From an uncultured Parabacteroides sp. (GTDB taxonomy: Bacteria > Bacteroidota > Bacteroidia > Bacteroidales > Tannerellaceae), in NCBI RefSeq assembly GCF_905196875.1, contig NZ_CAJJWO010000045.1, positions 1 to 42,553 of the forward strand: a stretch of DNA of 42,553 nucleotides, given 5' to 3'. A program made the position numbers and the translations under genes. Below are positions 8,599-15,615 of this stretch, piece by piece. The notes beneath the pieces are model-generated. The model was not told the DNA's origin. It worked only from the letters and a program-made list of their open reading frames with translations, and made no database searches. How positions within the stretch are numbered: the first letter of the stretch is position 1; the number at the start of each line of letters is the position of its first letter.

Positions 8599-8627
8599 GG
8601 TGGACAAATACACCTATTTGGTGGACA
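8599..8627. promoter_or_regulatory. Paired direct repeats GGTGGACA, 21 bp apart (activator site candidate)
   Basis: GGTGGACA is at 8599-8606 and 8620-8627, again a 21-bp period, each followed by an A-rich stretch. Motif, period and distance to the -7 box equal those at 1937-1965. It lies in the divergent gap between the long GH51 gene and galM and could serve both directions. Confidence 0.6.
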
Positions 8628-8720
8628 AAAAACTATTTTATGCTCTATAACATCTTTTCATACATCTACATTACGAAGAAGTAGGCTAATTTTACACGCA
8701 ATTTTGATAACATTACATAC

Positions 8721-9797
8721 ATGAAGAACAAGAGTACGCTGTCTGGCTTGACTGTAGCAAACTTCAGCAAGCTTATAGACGGAAAGGAGACGATGCTATG
8801 TATCCTGACCAATAAAAAAGGTGCAGAACTTACCATTACCAACTACGGTGCAAAAATTGTATCGCTTATGGTACCGGATCGGTCCGGCAAGTTAACCGAT
8901 GTAGTCACCGGACACAATTCCCTCGATGAATATCTGGTCTCTGAAGAACCCTATTTCGGAGCTATTTGTGGACGTTACGGAAACCGTATTGCCAAAGGTA
9001 CATTCACTCTGGATGGTGTTGTGTACGATAAACTGGCGATAAATAATGGCCCGAACAGTCTTCATGGCGGAATTAAAGGATTCAATTCTGTCGTTTGGAA
9101 TGCAAACCAAACGGATGACCAGACCGTAGAACTGAAATATACTTCAGCAGACGGCGAAGAAGGTTTCCCCGGTAATTTAAAAGTAACTGTTACATATCAT
9201 CTGACCGACGACAACGAAGTCGTGATCATGTATCATGCTGTAACAGATAAACCGACCGTATTAAACCTGACCAACCACTCCTACTTCAACCTCTCAGGAG
9301 CCGGTGACCCGTCAGTTGCAGACCATACATTGACAATCAACGCAGACCAATATCTACCTACGGACGAGACTGCCATTCCTTACGGTGCTCCTGAAAAAGT
9401 AGAAGGTACGCCGATGGACTTCCGCACTCCATATCTGGTAGGTGCCCGTATCGACGAACCGACCGACCAGCTCACCTGGGCACGAGGTTATGACCATACC
9501 TATATATTAAATAAAGAACAGGGAGAACTAGGTTTCTGTGCCCGTTGCCAATCCCCCAAGACCGGTATTATTATGGAAACATATACAACTGAACCCGGCG
9601 TACAATTATATACAGGTAACTGGATGACCGGTAATTTTGAAGGTAAGAACGGACAACGCTATCCGGCAAGAGCTGCTTTATGCCTGGAAACACAACATTT
9701 CCCCGACAGTCCGAACAAACCGGAGTATCCCTCTACCGTACTTCGTCCGGGAGAAGTATTCGAAAGCAAGACTATTTATAAATTCTCTGCTGAATAA
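8721..9797 (+). CDS. galM: Aldose 1-epimerase (mutarotase)
   Basis: GalM interconverts alpha and beta anomers of galactose and other aldoses so that the kinase can use them. The 358-residue chain shows the family hallmarks: GRYGNRIAKGTFTLDG near residues 90-105, the catalytic-His segment NLTNHSYFNLSG, the EPGVQLYTGNW strand, and CLETQHFPDSPN with the catalytic-base region near the C-terminus. No signal peptide is apparent, so it is probably cytosolic. It is divergent from the long GH51 gene and 38 bp ahead of the sugar transporter gene, followed by galK, making a galactose-entry module. A weak -7-like box (TAATTTTA, 8687-8694) lies just upstream. In arabinose context it may also act on arabinose anomers. 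Confidence 0.93.
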   Translation: MKNKSTLSGLTVANFSKLIDGKETMLCILTNKKGAELTITNYGAKIVSLMVPDRSGKLTDVVTGHNSLDEYLVSEEPYFGAICGRYGNRIAKGTFTLDGVVYDKLAINNGPNSLHGGIKGFNSVVWNANQTDDQTVELKYTSADGEEGFPGNLKVTVTYHLTDDNEVVIMYHAVTDKPTVLNLTNHSYFNLSGAGDPSVADHTLTINADQYLPTDETAIPYGAPEKVEGTPMDFRTPYLVGARIDEPTDQLTWARGYDHTYILNKEQGELGFCARCQSPKTGIIMETYTTEPGVQLYTGNWMTGNFEGKNGQRYPARAALCLETQHFPDSPNKPEYPSTVLRPGEVFESKTIYKFSAE

Positions 9798-9835
9798 CAA
9801 ACTCGATTCATTAATAATCTAAATAATCAAAAGAA

Positions 9836-11119
9836 ATGGAATCTACAAAAAAGAAGAATTATGCACTACCCATTGCGATGATGTTCGCATTATTCGCAAT
9901 GATCTCTTTCGTTACCGGTCTGCCGGCACCTTTCGGTGCAATTGTGCAGAGCGAATTCGGAGCAACAAACCTGCAAGCTACGCTGGGTTTTGCTGCTAAC
10001 TTTATCGCTTACGCCTTTATGGGTATCCCTTCCGGTCTGTTATTACAGAAAATCGGTTATAAGAAAACAGCATTGATCGCGATTGTTGTTGGTTTCGTGG
10101 GTGTAGGTATTCAGGCTCTCTCGTCTACGATGGGATTTGCCGTTTATGTAACCGGTGCATTTGTTTCTGGTTTTTCTATGTGTATGTTGAATACAGTAGT
10201 TAACCCGATGTTGAATACATTAGGTGGCGGTGGTAAAAAAGGTAATCAGTTGATCCAGATGGGTGGTTCACTGAACTCTTTGTCAGCTACAATCGTTCCT
10301 GTATTGGTTGGTTACCTGATGGGTACAGTTGTAGAAGAACGTACGATTGCAAAAGCATTACCGGCATTGTATATCGCTATGGCTATCTTCGCTATTGCAT
10401 TCCTGGTATTATTCATCATGAACATTCCGGAACCGAACTTGTCTGTCGCTAAGAAAGATGTAAAAGATACTCACAGCCCATTGTCATTCCGTCACTTCAA
10501 ACTGGGTGCTTTGGCTATTTTCGTATACGTAGGTATTGAAGTTGGTATCCCTCACTTCGCCGGTCTGTTTATGATGACTCCGGAAGCTGGTGGTGGTCTG
10601 GCTATTGACTCTACTATCGCAGGATCAGTTGTAGGTACTTACTGGTTCCTTATGTTGATCGGTCGTTTAGTAGGTGCATCACTGGGTGCTAAATTTTCTA
10701 GTAAACAAATGCTTACTTTTGCTTCTACCTTAGGACTGATCTTTATCGCTTTAGCATTCGTTTGCCCGATTACAACACACGTAAGTATGCCGGTATTTAT
10801 GAGTGATATCTCATTCGGTATGGCACAGGTTCCTATCAGCATCATGTTCTTTGCGCTTTGCGGACTTTGTACTTCTATCATGTGGGGTGGTATTTTCAAC
10901 CTGGCAGTTGAAGGTCTGGGTAAATATACAGAAGCAGCTTCCGGTCTCTTTATGGTATTAGTTTGCGGTGGTGGTTTGTTACCATTACTTCAGGGTGCAG
11001 TATCCGACTCAGTTGGATTCATGGCAAGTTTCGTAGTAATTATCATTGCATTGGCTTACCTGTTGTTCTACGCATTGATCGGATGTAAGAATGTAAATAC
11101 AGATATTCCTGTTAAATAA
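9836..11119 (+). CDS. gluP: Glucose/galactose-type MFS transporter (FHS family)
   Basis: This 427-residue protein has about 12 hydrophobic membrane segments and the layout of the FHS family (fucose-galactose-glucose:H+ symporters). Recognisable segments are SFVTGLPAPFGAIVQSEFGA near the first helix, the loop LLLQKIGYKKTA after helix 2, and EGLGKYTEAASGLF in the C-terminal half. Placement between galM and galK supports hexose uptake, galactose in particular; import of arabinose is an alternative. It lies 38 bp after galM, so probably the same transcript. The T-rich codon choice (many GGT, GCT, GTA) differs slightly from its neighbours, which may reflect strong expression. The gene symbol rests on resemblance to Bacteroides gluP and is less certain than the family. 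Confidence 0.85.
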   Translation: MESTKKKNYALPIAMMFALFAMISFVTGLPAPFGAIVQSEFGATNLQATLGFAANFIAYAFMGIPSGLLLQKIGYKKTALIAIVVGFVGVGIQALSSTMGFAVYVTGAFVSGFSMCMLNTVVNPMLNTLGGGGKKGNQLIQMGGSLNSLSATIVPVLVGYLMGTVVEERTIAKALPALYIAMAIFAIAFLVLFIMNIPEPNLSVAKKDVKDTHSPLSFRHFKLGALAIFVYVGIEVGIPHFAGLFMMTPEAGGGLAIDSTIAGSVVGTYWFLMLIGRLVGASLGAKFSSKQMLTFASTLGLIFIALAFVCPITTHVSMPVFMSDISFGMAQVPISIMFFALCGLCTSIMWGGIFNLAVEGLGKYTEAASGLFMVLVCGGGLLPLLQGAVSDSVGFMASFVVIIIALAYLLFYALIGCKNVNTDIPVK

Positions 11120-11142
11120 AAAATAAGTGTAAAATTTATGAT

Positions 11143-11186
11143 TGAAGAAATTATCTAACTATATTTGTGGTCGGATAATTTCTTCA
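11143..11186 (+). promoter_or_regulatory. 13-bp perfect inverted repeat enclosing the galK -7 box
   Basis: TGAAGAAATTATC (11143-11155) and GATAATTTCTTCA (11174-11186) are exact inverse copies around an 18-nt loop. The loop contains TATATTTG (11160-11167), a perfect -7 box for galK about 50 bp upstream of its ATG. As RNA the structure could end the upstream transcript (a T-rich run follows). As DNA it could be a regulator site over the galK promoter. A perfect AATAAGTGTA (11122-11131), one half of the araD palindrome, lies just upstream. Confidence 0.55.
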
Positions 11187-11218
11187 TCTTTTATATAACC
11201 TTTAAAAGTAATAATATC

Positions 11219-12364
11219 ATGCAGAAAAAAATCAGAGATAAATTTCAAGAGTTATTTAATACAGAAGGTAGTGTATATGCTTCTCCAGGTCGTATTAACC
11301 TGATCGGTGAACACACAGACTATAATGGCGGTTTCGTATTTCCAGGTGCTATCGATAAAGGTATGATCGCAGAGATCAAACCGAACGGCACAGGTAAAGT
11401 TCGCGCATTCTCCATCGACCTGAACGACTATACCGAATTCGGATTGAACGAAGAGGACGCTCCAAAAGCAAGCTGGGCCAGATACATCTTCGGGGTATGT
11501 CGCGAAATCATCAAACGTGGTGGCCAAATCCAGGGTTTTGACACAGTGTTTGCCGGTGATGTACCTCTGGGTGCCGGAATGTCTTCATCTGCCGCTTTGG
11601 AGAGCACTTACGCATTCGCATTGAATGATCTTTTCTCTCTGGGTATCGACAAATTCGAATTAGCTAAGATCGGTCAGTCTACAGAACACAACTATTGTGG
11701 TGTTAACTGTGGTATCATGGACCAGTTCGCTTCCGTATTCGGTAAAGAAGGAAGCTTGATTCGTTTAGATTGCCGTTCTTTAGAATATAAATATTTCCCA
11801 TTCAATCCGGTTGGTTATAAACTGGTTTTGCTGGACTCTGTTGTAAAACACGAACTAGCTTCTTCTGCTTATAACAAACGTCGCCAGTCTTGTGAAAACG
11901 CTGCTGCAGCTATCCGTCGCAATCATCCGGAAGTTGAGTTCCTGCGTGATGCTACAATGGAGATGCTAAATGAAGTAAAAGGAGACATCAGCGCAGAAGA
12001 TTACATGCGTGCCGAATATGTGATCGAAGAAGTACAACGCGTACTCGACGTTTGCGAAGCTTTGGAAAAAGGCGACTACGAAACTGTAGGTCAGAAAATG
12101 TATGAAACTCATCATGGCATGAGCAAGCTATACGAAGTAAGCTGCGAAGAGTTGGACTTCCTGAACGATGTAGCCAAGAAATGTGGCGTAACAGGTTCAC
12201 GCGTAATGGGTGGTGGCTTCGGAGGTTGTACGATCAACCTTGTAAAAGACGAATTGCATGATGCATTCATCAAAGAAGCCTTCGATTCTTATACAAAGAA
12301 ATTCGGTCACGAACCTAAAGTATACGAAGTAGTAATCAGCGACGGCGCACGCAAACTCGCTTAA
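11219..12364 (+). CDS. galK: Galactokinase
   Basis: GalK phosphorylates alpha-D-galactose at C1 with ATP, the first step of the Leloir pathway. The start at 11219 (MQKKIRDKFQELF) is chosen over an ATG at 11165, because the longer N-terminus is unlike the family and the -7 box at 11160-11167 would lie over the earlier codon. From this start the protein is 381 aa. It shows the galactokinase signature SPGRINLIGEHTDYNGG (residues 22-38), the GHMP-kinase ATP motif PLGAGMSSSAALE, and the C-terminal GGGFGGCTINLV. It follows the sugar transporter and is 26 bp before araR. This couples galactose use with the arabinose regulator gene, reasonable for an organism degrading mixed arabinan and galactan side chains. 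Confidence 0.95.
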   Translation: MQKKIRDKFQELFNTEGSVYASPGRINLIGEHTDYNGGFVFPGAIDKGMIAEIKPNGTGKVRAFSIDLNDYTEFGLNEEDAPKASWARYIFGVCREIIKRGGQIQGFDTVFAGDVPLGAGMSSSAALESTYAFALNDLFSLGIDKFELAKIGQSTEHNYCGVNCGIMDQFASVFGKEGSLIRLDCRSLEYKYFPFNPVGYKLVLLDSVVKHELASSAYNKRRQSCENAAAAIRRNHPEVEFLRDATMEMLNEVKGDISAEDYMRAEYVIEEVQRVLDVCEALEKGDYETVGQKMYETHHGMSKLYEVSCEELDFLNDVAKKCGVTGSRVMGGGFGGCTINLVKDELHDAFIKEAFDSYTKKFGHEPKVYEVVISDGARKLA

Positions 12365-12390
12365 TAAATTAATTCAATATCCATAAAATC

Positions 12391-13083
12391 ATGACAGCCG
12401 CATTTTATCAGAACGAAGTCAAATTTTTTGTTTCAGTAGATTGTATCATCCTGGGGTTTAATAACAGTGAACTCAATGTTTTACTTTACAAACGGAATTT
12501 TGAGCCACTACAAGGACAGTGGTCTCTGATGGGCGGTTTTATCAAATCCGGCGAAAGCATCGGCGAAGCGGCTTCACGCGTACTTACCGAATGCTCCGGT
12601 ATCGATAATCTTTTTATGGAACAGGTAGGTGCTTACGGAGATGTTACCCGCGACTTAGGGGAACGGGTTATCTCCGTAGCATACTATTCGCTGGTCAATA
12701 TGAATGACTTTAATCCGGAATTATTGAAAGAGCATAATGCCCAATGGACAAAACTCAGCGAAGTACCCAATCTGATCTTTGACCATAACCAAATGATCAC
12801 CGACACGCTGGCTCGCCTGAAGAGAAAGGCAGCTACCCGTCCGGTCGGTTTTAATCTTCTTCCTGAGAAATTCACCCTTCCACAGCTTCAAAGTTTGTAT
12901 GAAGCTATTTACCAGACTCCACTGGACAAACGTAACTTCCGTAAGAAACTCAACTCAATGGATATCCTTGAAAAGCTTGACGAGAAGGATAAAAAGAGCT
13001 CTAAAAGAGGTGCCTTCTATTATATGTTCAACAAAGAAAAATATGACAGGCTACTCGATCAGGGATTCTATTTCTCCCTATAG
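12391..13083 (+). CDS. araR: AraR, Nudix-type transcriptional regulator of arabinose genes
   Basis: The 230-residue protein has an N-terminal Nudix-fold domain (about 1-150) and a C-terminal winged-helix domain (about 155-230). The Nudix box is visible at residues 48-71 (GGFIKSGES..RVLTECSGI), but REUxEE has become RVLTEC. Two catalytic acidic residues are therefore gone, and the fold likely serves as a sugar sensor rather than a hydrolase. This is the architecture of the Bacteroides AraR family, described as an arabinose-responsive repressor of araBAD-type genes. It sits in the galK transcript and directly before araD, with palindromes at 13280-13331 as likely targets. A strong terminator lies 150 bp after its stop. 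Regulatory direction and ligand are taken from the family. Confidence 0.92.
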   Translation: MTAAFYQNEVKFFVSVDCIILGFNNSELNVLLYKRNFEPLQGQWSLMGGFIKSGESIGEAASRVLTECSGIDNLFMEQVGAYGDVTRDLGERVISVAYYSLVNMNDFNPELLKEHNAQWTKLSEVPNLIFDHNQMITDTLARLKRKAATRPVGFNLLPEKFTLPQLQSLYEAIYQTPLDKRNFRKKLNSMDILEKLDEKDKKSSKRGAFYYMFNKEKYDRLLDQGFYFSL

Positions 13084-13100
13084 CCAGACATTGATATATA

Positions 13101-13179
13101 GCACTATAGTATCAGACTGCCAGGACAGTAGTGTCAACAAGTATAACACTATATTCCTAGCAGTTTATCCATATAGTGC
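13101..13179 (+). repeat. Long nested imperfect inverted repeat in the araR 3' UTR
   Basis: Three pairs nest in order: GCACTATA (13101-13108) with TATAGTGC (13172-13179); ACTGCCAGG (13116-13124) with CCTAGCAGT (13156-13164), one mismatch; TAGTGT (13129-13134) with ACACTA (13146-13151). The internal loops are symmetrical (7/7 and 4/4 nt). The transcript could form one extended 79-nt stem-loop before the terminator. Confidence 0.5.
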
Positions 13180-13233
13180 CAGCTCCTGCCCTATAACCAG
13201 TATCTTCCTATCCGATTAATAGAAAAAAACACC

Positions 13234-13261
13234 AGCTATGTTCTATAACATAGCTTTTTTT
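13234..13261 (+). terminator. Intrinsic terminator of the galM-gluP-galK-araR unit
   Basis: AGCTATGTT (13234-13242) and AACATAGCT (13247-13255) form a perfect 9-bp stem with loop CTAT, directly followed by six T. This is a textbook Rho-independent terminator. Confidence 0.88.
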
Positions 13262-13279
13262 GTGTAACCGAACGAATAA

Positions 13280-13296
13280 GGTGTTACTTTTACACC
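13280..13296. promoter_or_regulatory. Palindrome GGTGT-N7-ACACC, possible AraR site 1
   Basis: GGTGT (13280-13284) and ACACC (13292-13296) flank seven bases that include TACTTTTA (13285-13292), a near match to the -7 consensus. A TTTG lies at 13259-13262, about 22 bp before this box, as a possible -33 element. Binding here would cover the araD promoter. Confidence 0.45.
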
Positions 13297-13301
13297 ATCA
13301 A

Positions 13302-13331
13302 ATAATAAGTGTACTTATTTATACTTATTAT
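13302..13331. promoter_or_regulatory. 30-bp near-palindrome, probable AraR operator
   Basis: ATAATAAGTGTA (13302-13313) and TATACTTATTAT (13320-13331) are inverse copies except for one base, around the spacer CTTATT. It lies between araR and araD, just after the presumed transcription start, the usual place for a repressor site. The family regulator is encoded immediately upstream. Confidence 0.6.
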
Positions 13332-13384
13332 CAAATACAAAACTAGTTATTAAGTAAATAACAAACCACAAAACAATAACGGTA

Positions 13385-14068
13385 ATGGTTGAAGAATTAA
13401 AAGAAAAGGTTTTCAAAGCCAACTTAGATCTGGTAAAACATGGATTAGTCATTTTTACCTGGGGAAATGTAAGCGCGATCGACCGCGGAAAAGGTTTGGT
13501 TGTGATCAAACCATCCGGCGTTTCGTATGAAACAATGAAAGCCAGTGATATGGTTGTTCTCGACTTACAGGGAAATATCCTGGAAGGAGCTCTAAAGCCA
13601 TCATCTGACACTCCTACTCATCTGGTACTATATAATGCTTTTCCGGAAATCGGCGGCATCGTTCATACACATTCCACCTACGCGACATCCTGGGCACAGG
13701 CCGGACGGGACATTCCTAATATAGGGACGACACATGCAGACTATTTCAGCGATGCAATCCCTTGCACCCGCCAGATGACACAACAGGAGATTGAAGGGGA
13801 ATATGAAAAAGAAACCGGAAATGTGATCGTTGAACGCTTTAACGGTTTAAATCCGGTCCATATACCCGGTGTACTGGTTGAAAACCACGGACCGTTTTCC
13901 TGGGGAAAAAATGCCGATGATGCCGTACATAATGCAGTCGTCATGGAGCAAGTAGCTAAGATGGCTTATATCTCCTATGGAATCAATCCCGGACTTACAA
14001 TGAACAAACATCTGATAACTAAGCATTTTTACCGCAAACACGGTCCCAATGCTTACTACGGACAATAA
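13385..14068 (+). CDS. araD: L-ribulose-5-phosphate 4-epimerase
   Basis: AraD converts L-ribulose-5-phosphate to D-xylulose-5-phosphate, the last step of the arabinose pathway. The 227-residue class II aldolase fold shows zinc ligands His94 and His96 (VHTHSTYATSW) and His168 (ENHGPF), Asp75 in the SSDTPTH loop, and catalytic-type Asp119 in GTTHADYF. The C-terminus HGPNAYYGQ carries the tyrosine expected near the active site. It is the first gene after the AraR operator candidates and lies 35 bp ahead of araA. araD-araA-araB therefore probably form one arabinose-induced transcript. Start codon choice is straightforward. Confidence 0.96.
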   Translation: MVEELKEKVFKANLDLVKHGLVIFTWGNVSAIDRGKGLVVIKPSGVSYETMKASDMVVLDLQGNILEGALKPSSDTPTHLVLYNAFPEIGGIVHTHSTYATSWAQAGRDIPNIGTTHADYFSDAIPCTRQMTQQEIEGEYEKETGNVIVERFNGLNPVHIPGVLVENHGPFSWGKNADDAVHNAVVMEQVAKMAYISYGINPGLTMNKHLITKHFYRKHGPNAYYGQ

Positions 14069-14103
14069 TAAAACAATCATTATAACTATTAAATCAACAA
14101 GCC

Positions 14104-15612
14104 ATGAATTTTAAAGATTTAGAAGTATGGTTCGTTACAGGAGCCCAGCTTCTGTACGGAGGCGACGCAGTCGTACAAGTGGATGCACATTCCAATGAGA
14201 TGGTAAAAGGTCTCAATGAGTCGGGAAATCTACCTATTAAGGTTGTATACAAAGGAACGGTCAACTCCGCCAAAGAAGTTACAGCAGCTTTCAAAGCCGC
14301 TAATAACGATGACAAGTGTGTAGGTGTTATTACCTGGATGCATACTTTCTCTCCTGCCAAAATGTGGATTCACGGATTACAGGAATTGAAAAAGCCGTTA
14401 CTACATTTCCACACACAGTTCAACAAAGAAATCCCCTGGGAAACCATGGATATGGACTTTATGAACCTGAACCAGTCAGCACATGGCGACCGCGAGTTCG
14501 GTCACATGGTAAGCCGCATGCGCAAAAACCGCAAAGTAGTAGTCGGTCACTGGCAGGACGAAAAAGCACAGGCCCGTATCGCTGTATGGATGCGTGTCGC
14601 CGCTGCATGGGCAGACGCGCAGGATATGTTGATCATCCGCTTCGGCGACCAGATGAACAATGTAGCCGTTACTGATGGTGACAAGGTGGAAGCCGAACTG
14701 AAGTTAGGCTATCACGTCGACTATTGCCCGATAAACGATGTAATGGAGTACTACAACAAAGTAGACGACAAAGACACACGCGCCCTTGTCCAGCAATACT
14801 TTGCAGACTACGACCATGCACCCGAACTGGAAGACGAGAAAACAGAAGCCTATACAAAGGTATGGAACTCGGCAAAAGCCGAAATCGCTATCCGCCGTAT
14901 CCTGAAAGAAAAAGGAGCAAAAGCCTTTACCACCAACTTCGACGACCTGGGTAATTTTGATCAGATTCCCGGACTGGCTTCACAGCGCCTGATGGCAGAA
15001 GGATATGGTTTCGGAGCAGAAGGCGACTGGAAAACTGCCGCATTGTTCCGCACGATGTGGTATATGGGACAGGGAATGCCGAAAGGCTGTTCTTTCCTTG
15101 AAGATTATACCTTGAACTTCGACGGCGAACAAAGTGCTATCCTGCAAGCCCACATGCTGGAAATCTGCCCGCTCATCGCTGAACAGAAACCGAAATTGGA
15201 AGTACACCGCCTGAGTATCGGTATCGATAGCGAAACAGCACGCCTTGTATTCACCAGCAAACCTGGTGAAGGAGTAGCTGCAACTATCGTAGACATGGGC
15301 AACCGTTTCCGCCTCATTGTAAATAAAGTTGATTGCATCAAGAGCAAGCCACTTCCCAAACTTCCGGTGGCCAGTGCTTTGTGGATACCACAGCCCAACC
15401 TCGAAATTGGAGCTGCTGCCTGGATTCTGGCCGGTGGAACACACCACACCAGTTTCTCATACGACCTGACTGTAGAATACCTGGAAGATTATGCTGACAT
15501 AGCCGGTATCGAAATGGTAGTTATCGACAAGGATACAACTATTTCCTCTTTCAAGAAAGAATTGCAGTACAACGACCTGTATTATATGTTGAACCGCGCT
15601 TTACAGTCTTAA
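14104..15612 (+). CDS. araA: L-arabinose isomerase
   Basis: AraA interconverts L-arabinose and L-ribulose using a divalent metal, usually Mn2+. The 502-residue length is normal for the family. N-terminal EVWFVTGAQLLYGGDAV, the central GAEGDWKTAALFRTMWYMG with a metal-binding Glu, SFLEDYTLNF with a second Glu, and HMLEICPLIAEQKP and GGTHHTSFSYDL with the expected histidines are all present. No truncation or frameshift is seen. It sits between araD and araB, only 3 bp before the kinase gene, consistent with translation coupling. Cytosolic. Confidence 0.97.
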   Translation: MNFKDLEVWFVTGAQLLYGGDAVVQVDAHSNEMVKGLNESGNLPIKVVYKGTVNSAKEVTAAFKAANNDDKCVGVITWMHTFSPAKMWIHGLQELKKPLLHFHTQFNKEIPWETMDMDFMNLNQSAHGDREFGHMVSRMRKNRKVVVGHWQDEKAQARIAVWMRVAAAWADAQDMLIIRFGDQMNNVAVTDGDKVEAELKLGYHVDYCPINDVMEYYNKVDDKDTRALVQQYFADYDHAPELEDEKTEAYTKVWNSAKAEIAIRRILKEKGAKAFTTNFDDLGNFDQIPGLASQRLMAEGYGFGAEGDWKTAALFRTMWYMGQGMPKGCSFLEDYTLNFDGEQSAILQAHMLEICPLIAEQKPKLEVHRLSIGIDSETARLVFTSKPGEGVAATIVDMGNRFRLIVNKVDCIKSKPLPKLPVASALWIPQPNLEIGAAAWILAGGTHHTSFSYDLTVEYLEDYADIAGIEMVVIDKDTTISSFKKELQYNDLYYMLNRALQS

Positions 15613-15615
15613 ATC

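Larger units (their letters stand above)
13084..13384. other. araR-araD intergenic region: structured 3' UTR, terminator, operators
   Basis: No gene is seen in these 301 bp. Order: a long imperfect inverted repeat (13101-13179), a strong terminator (13234-13261), two palindromic operator candidates (13280-13296 and 13302-13331), then about 50 bp of A-rich leader before araD. Confidence 0.7.

Noticed and set aside
11165..11218. Earlier ATG at 11165 for galK
   Set aside because: The added 18 residues are unlike galactokinases and the codons lie inside the promoter/inverted-repeat region.
13101..13179. A miniature transposable element in the araR 3' UTR
   Set aside because: Ends are only 8 bp, no target-site duplication is visible and no second copy is seen in the window; left as a structured RNA candidate.
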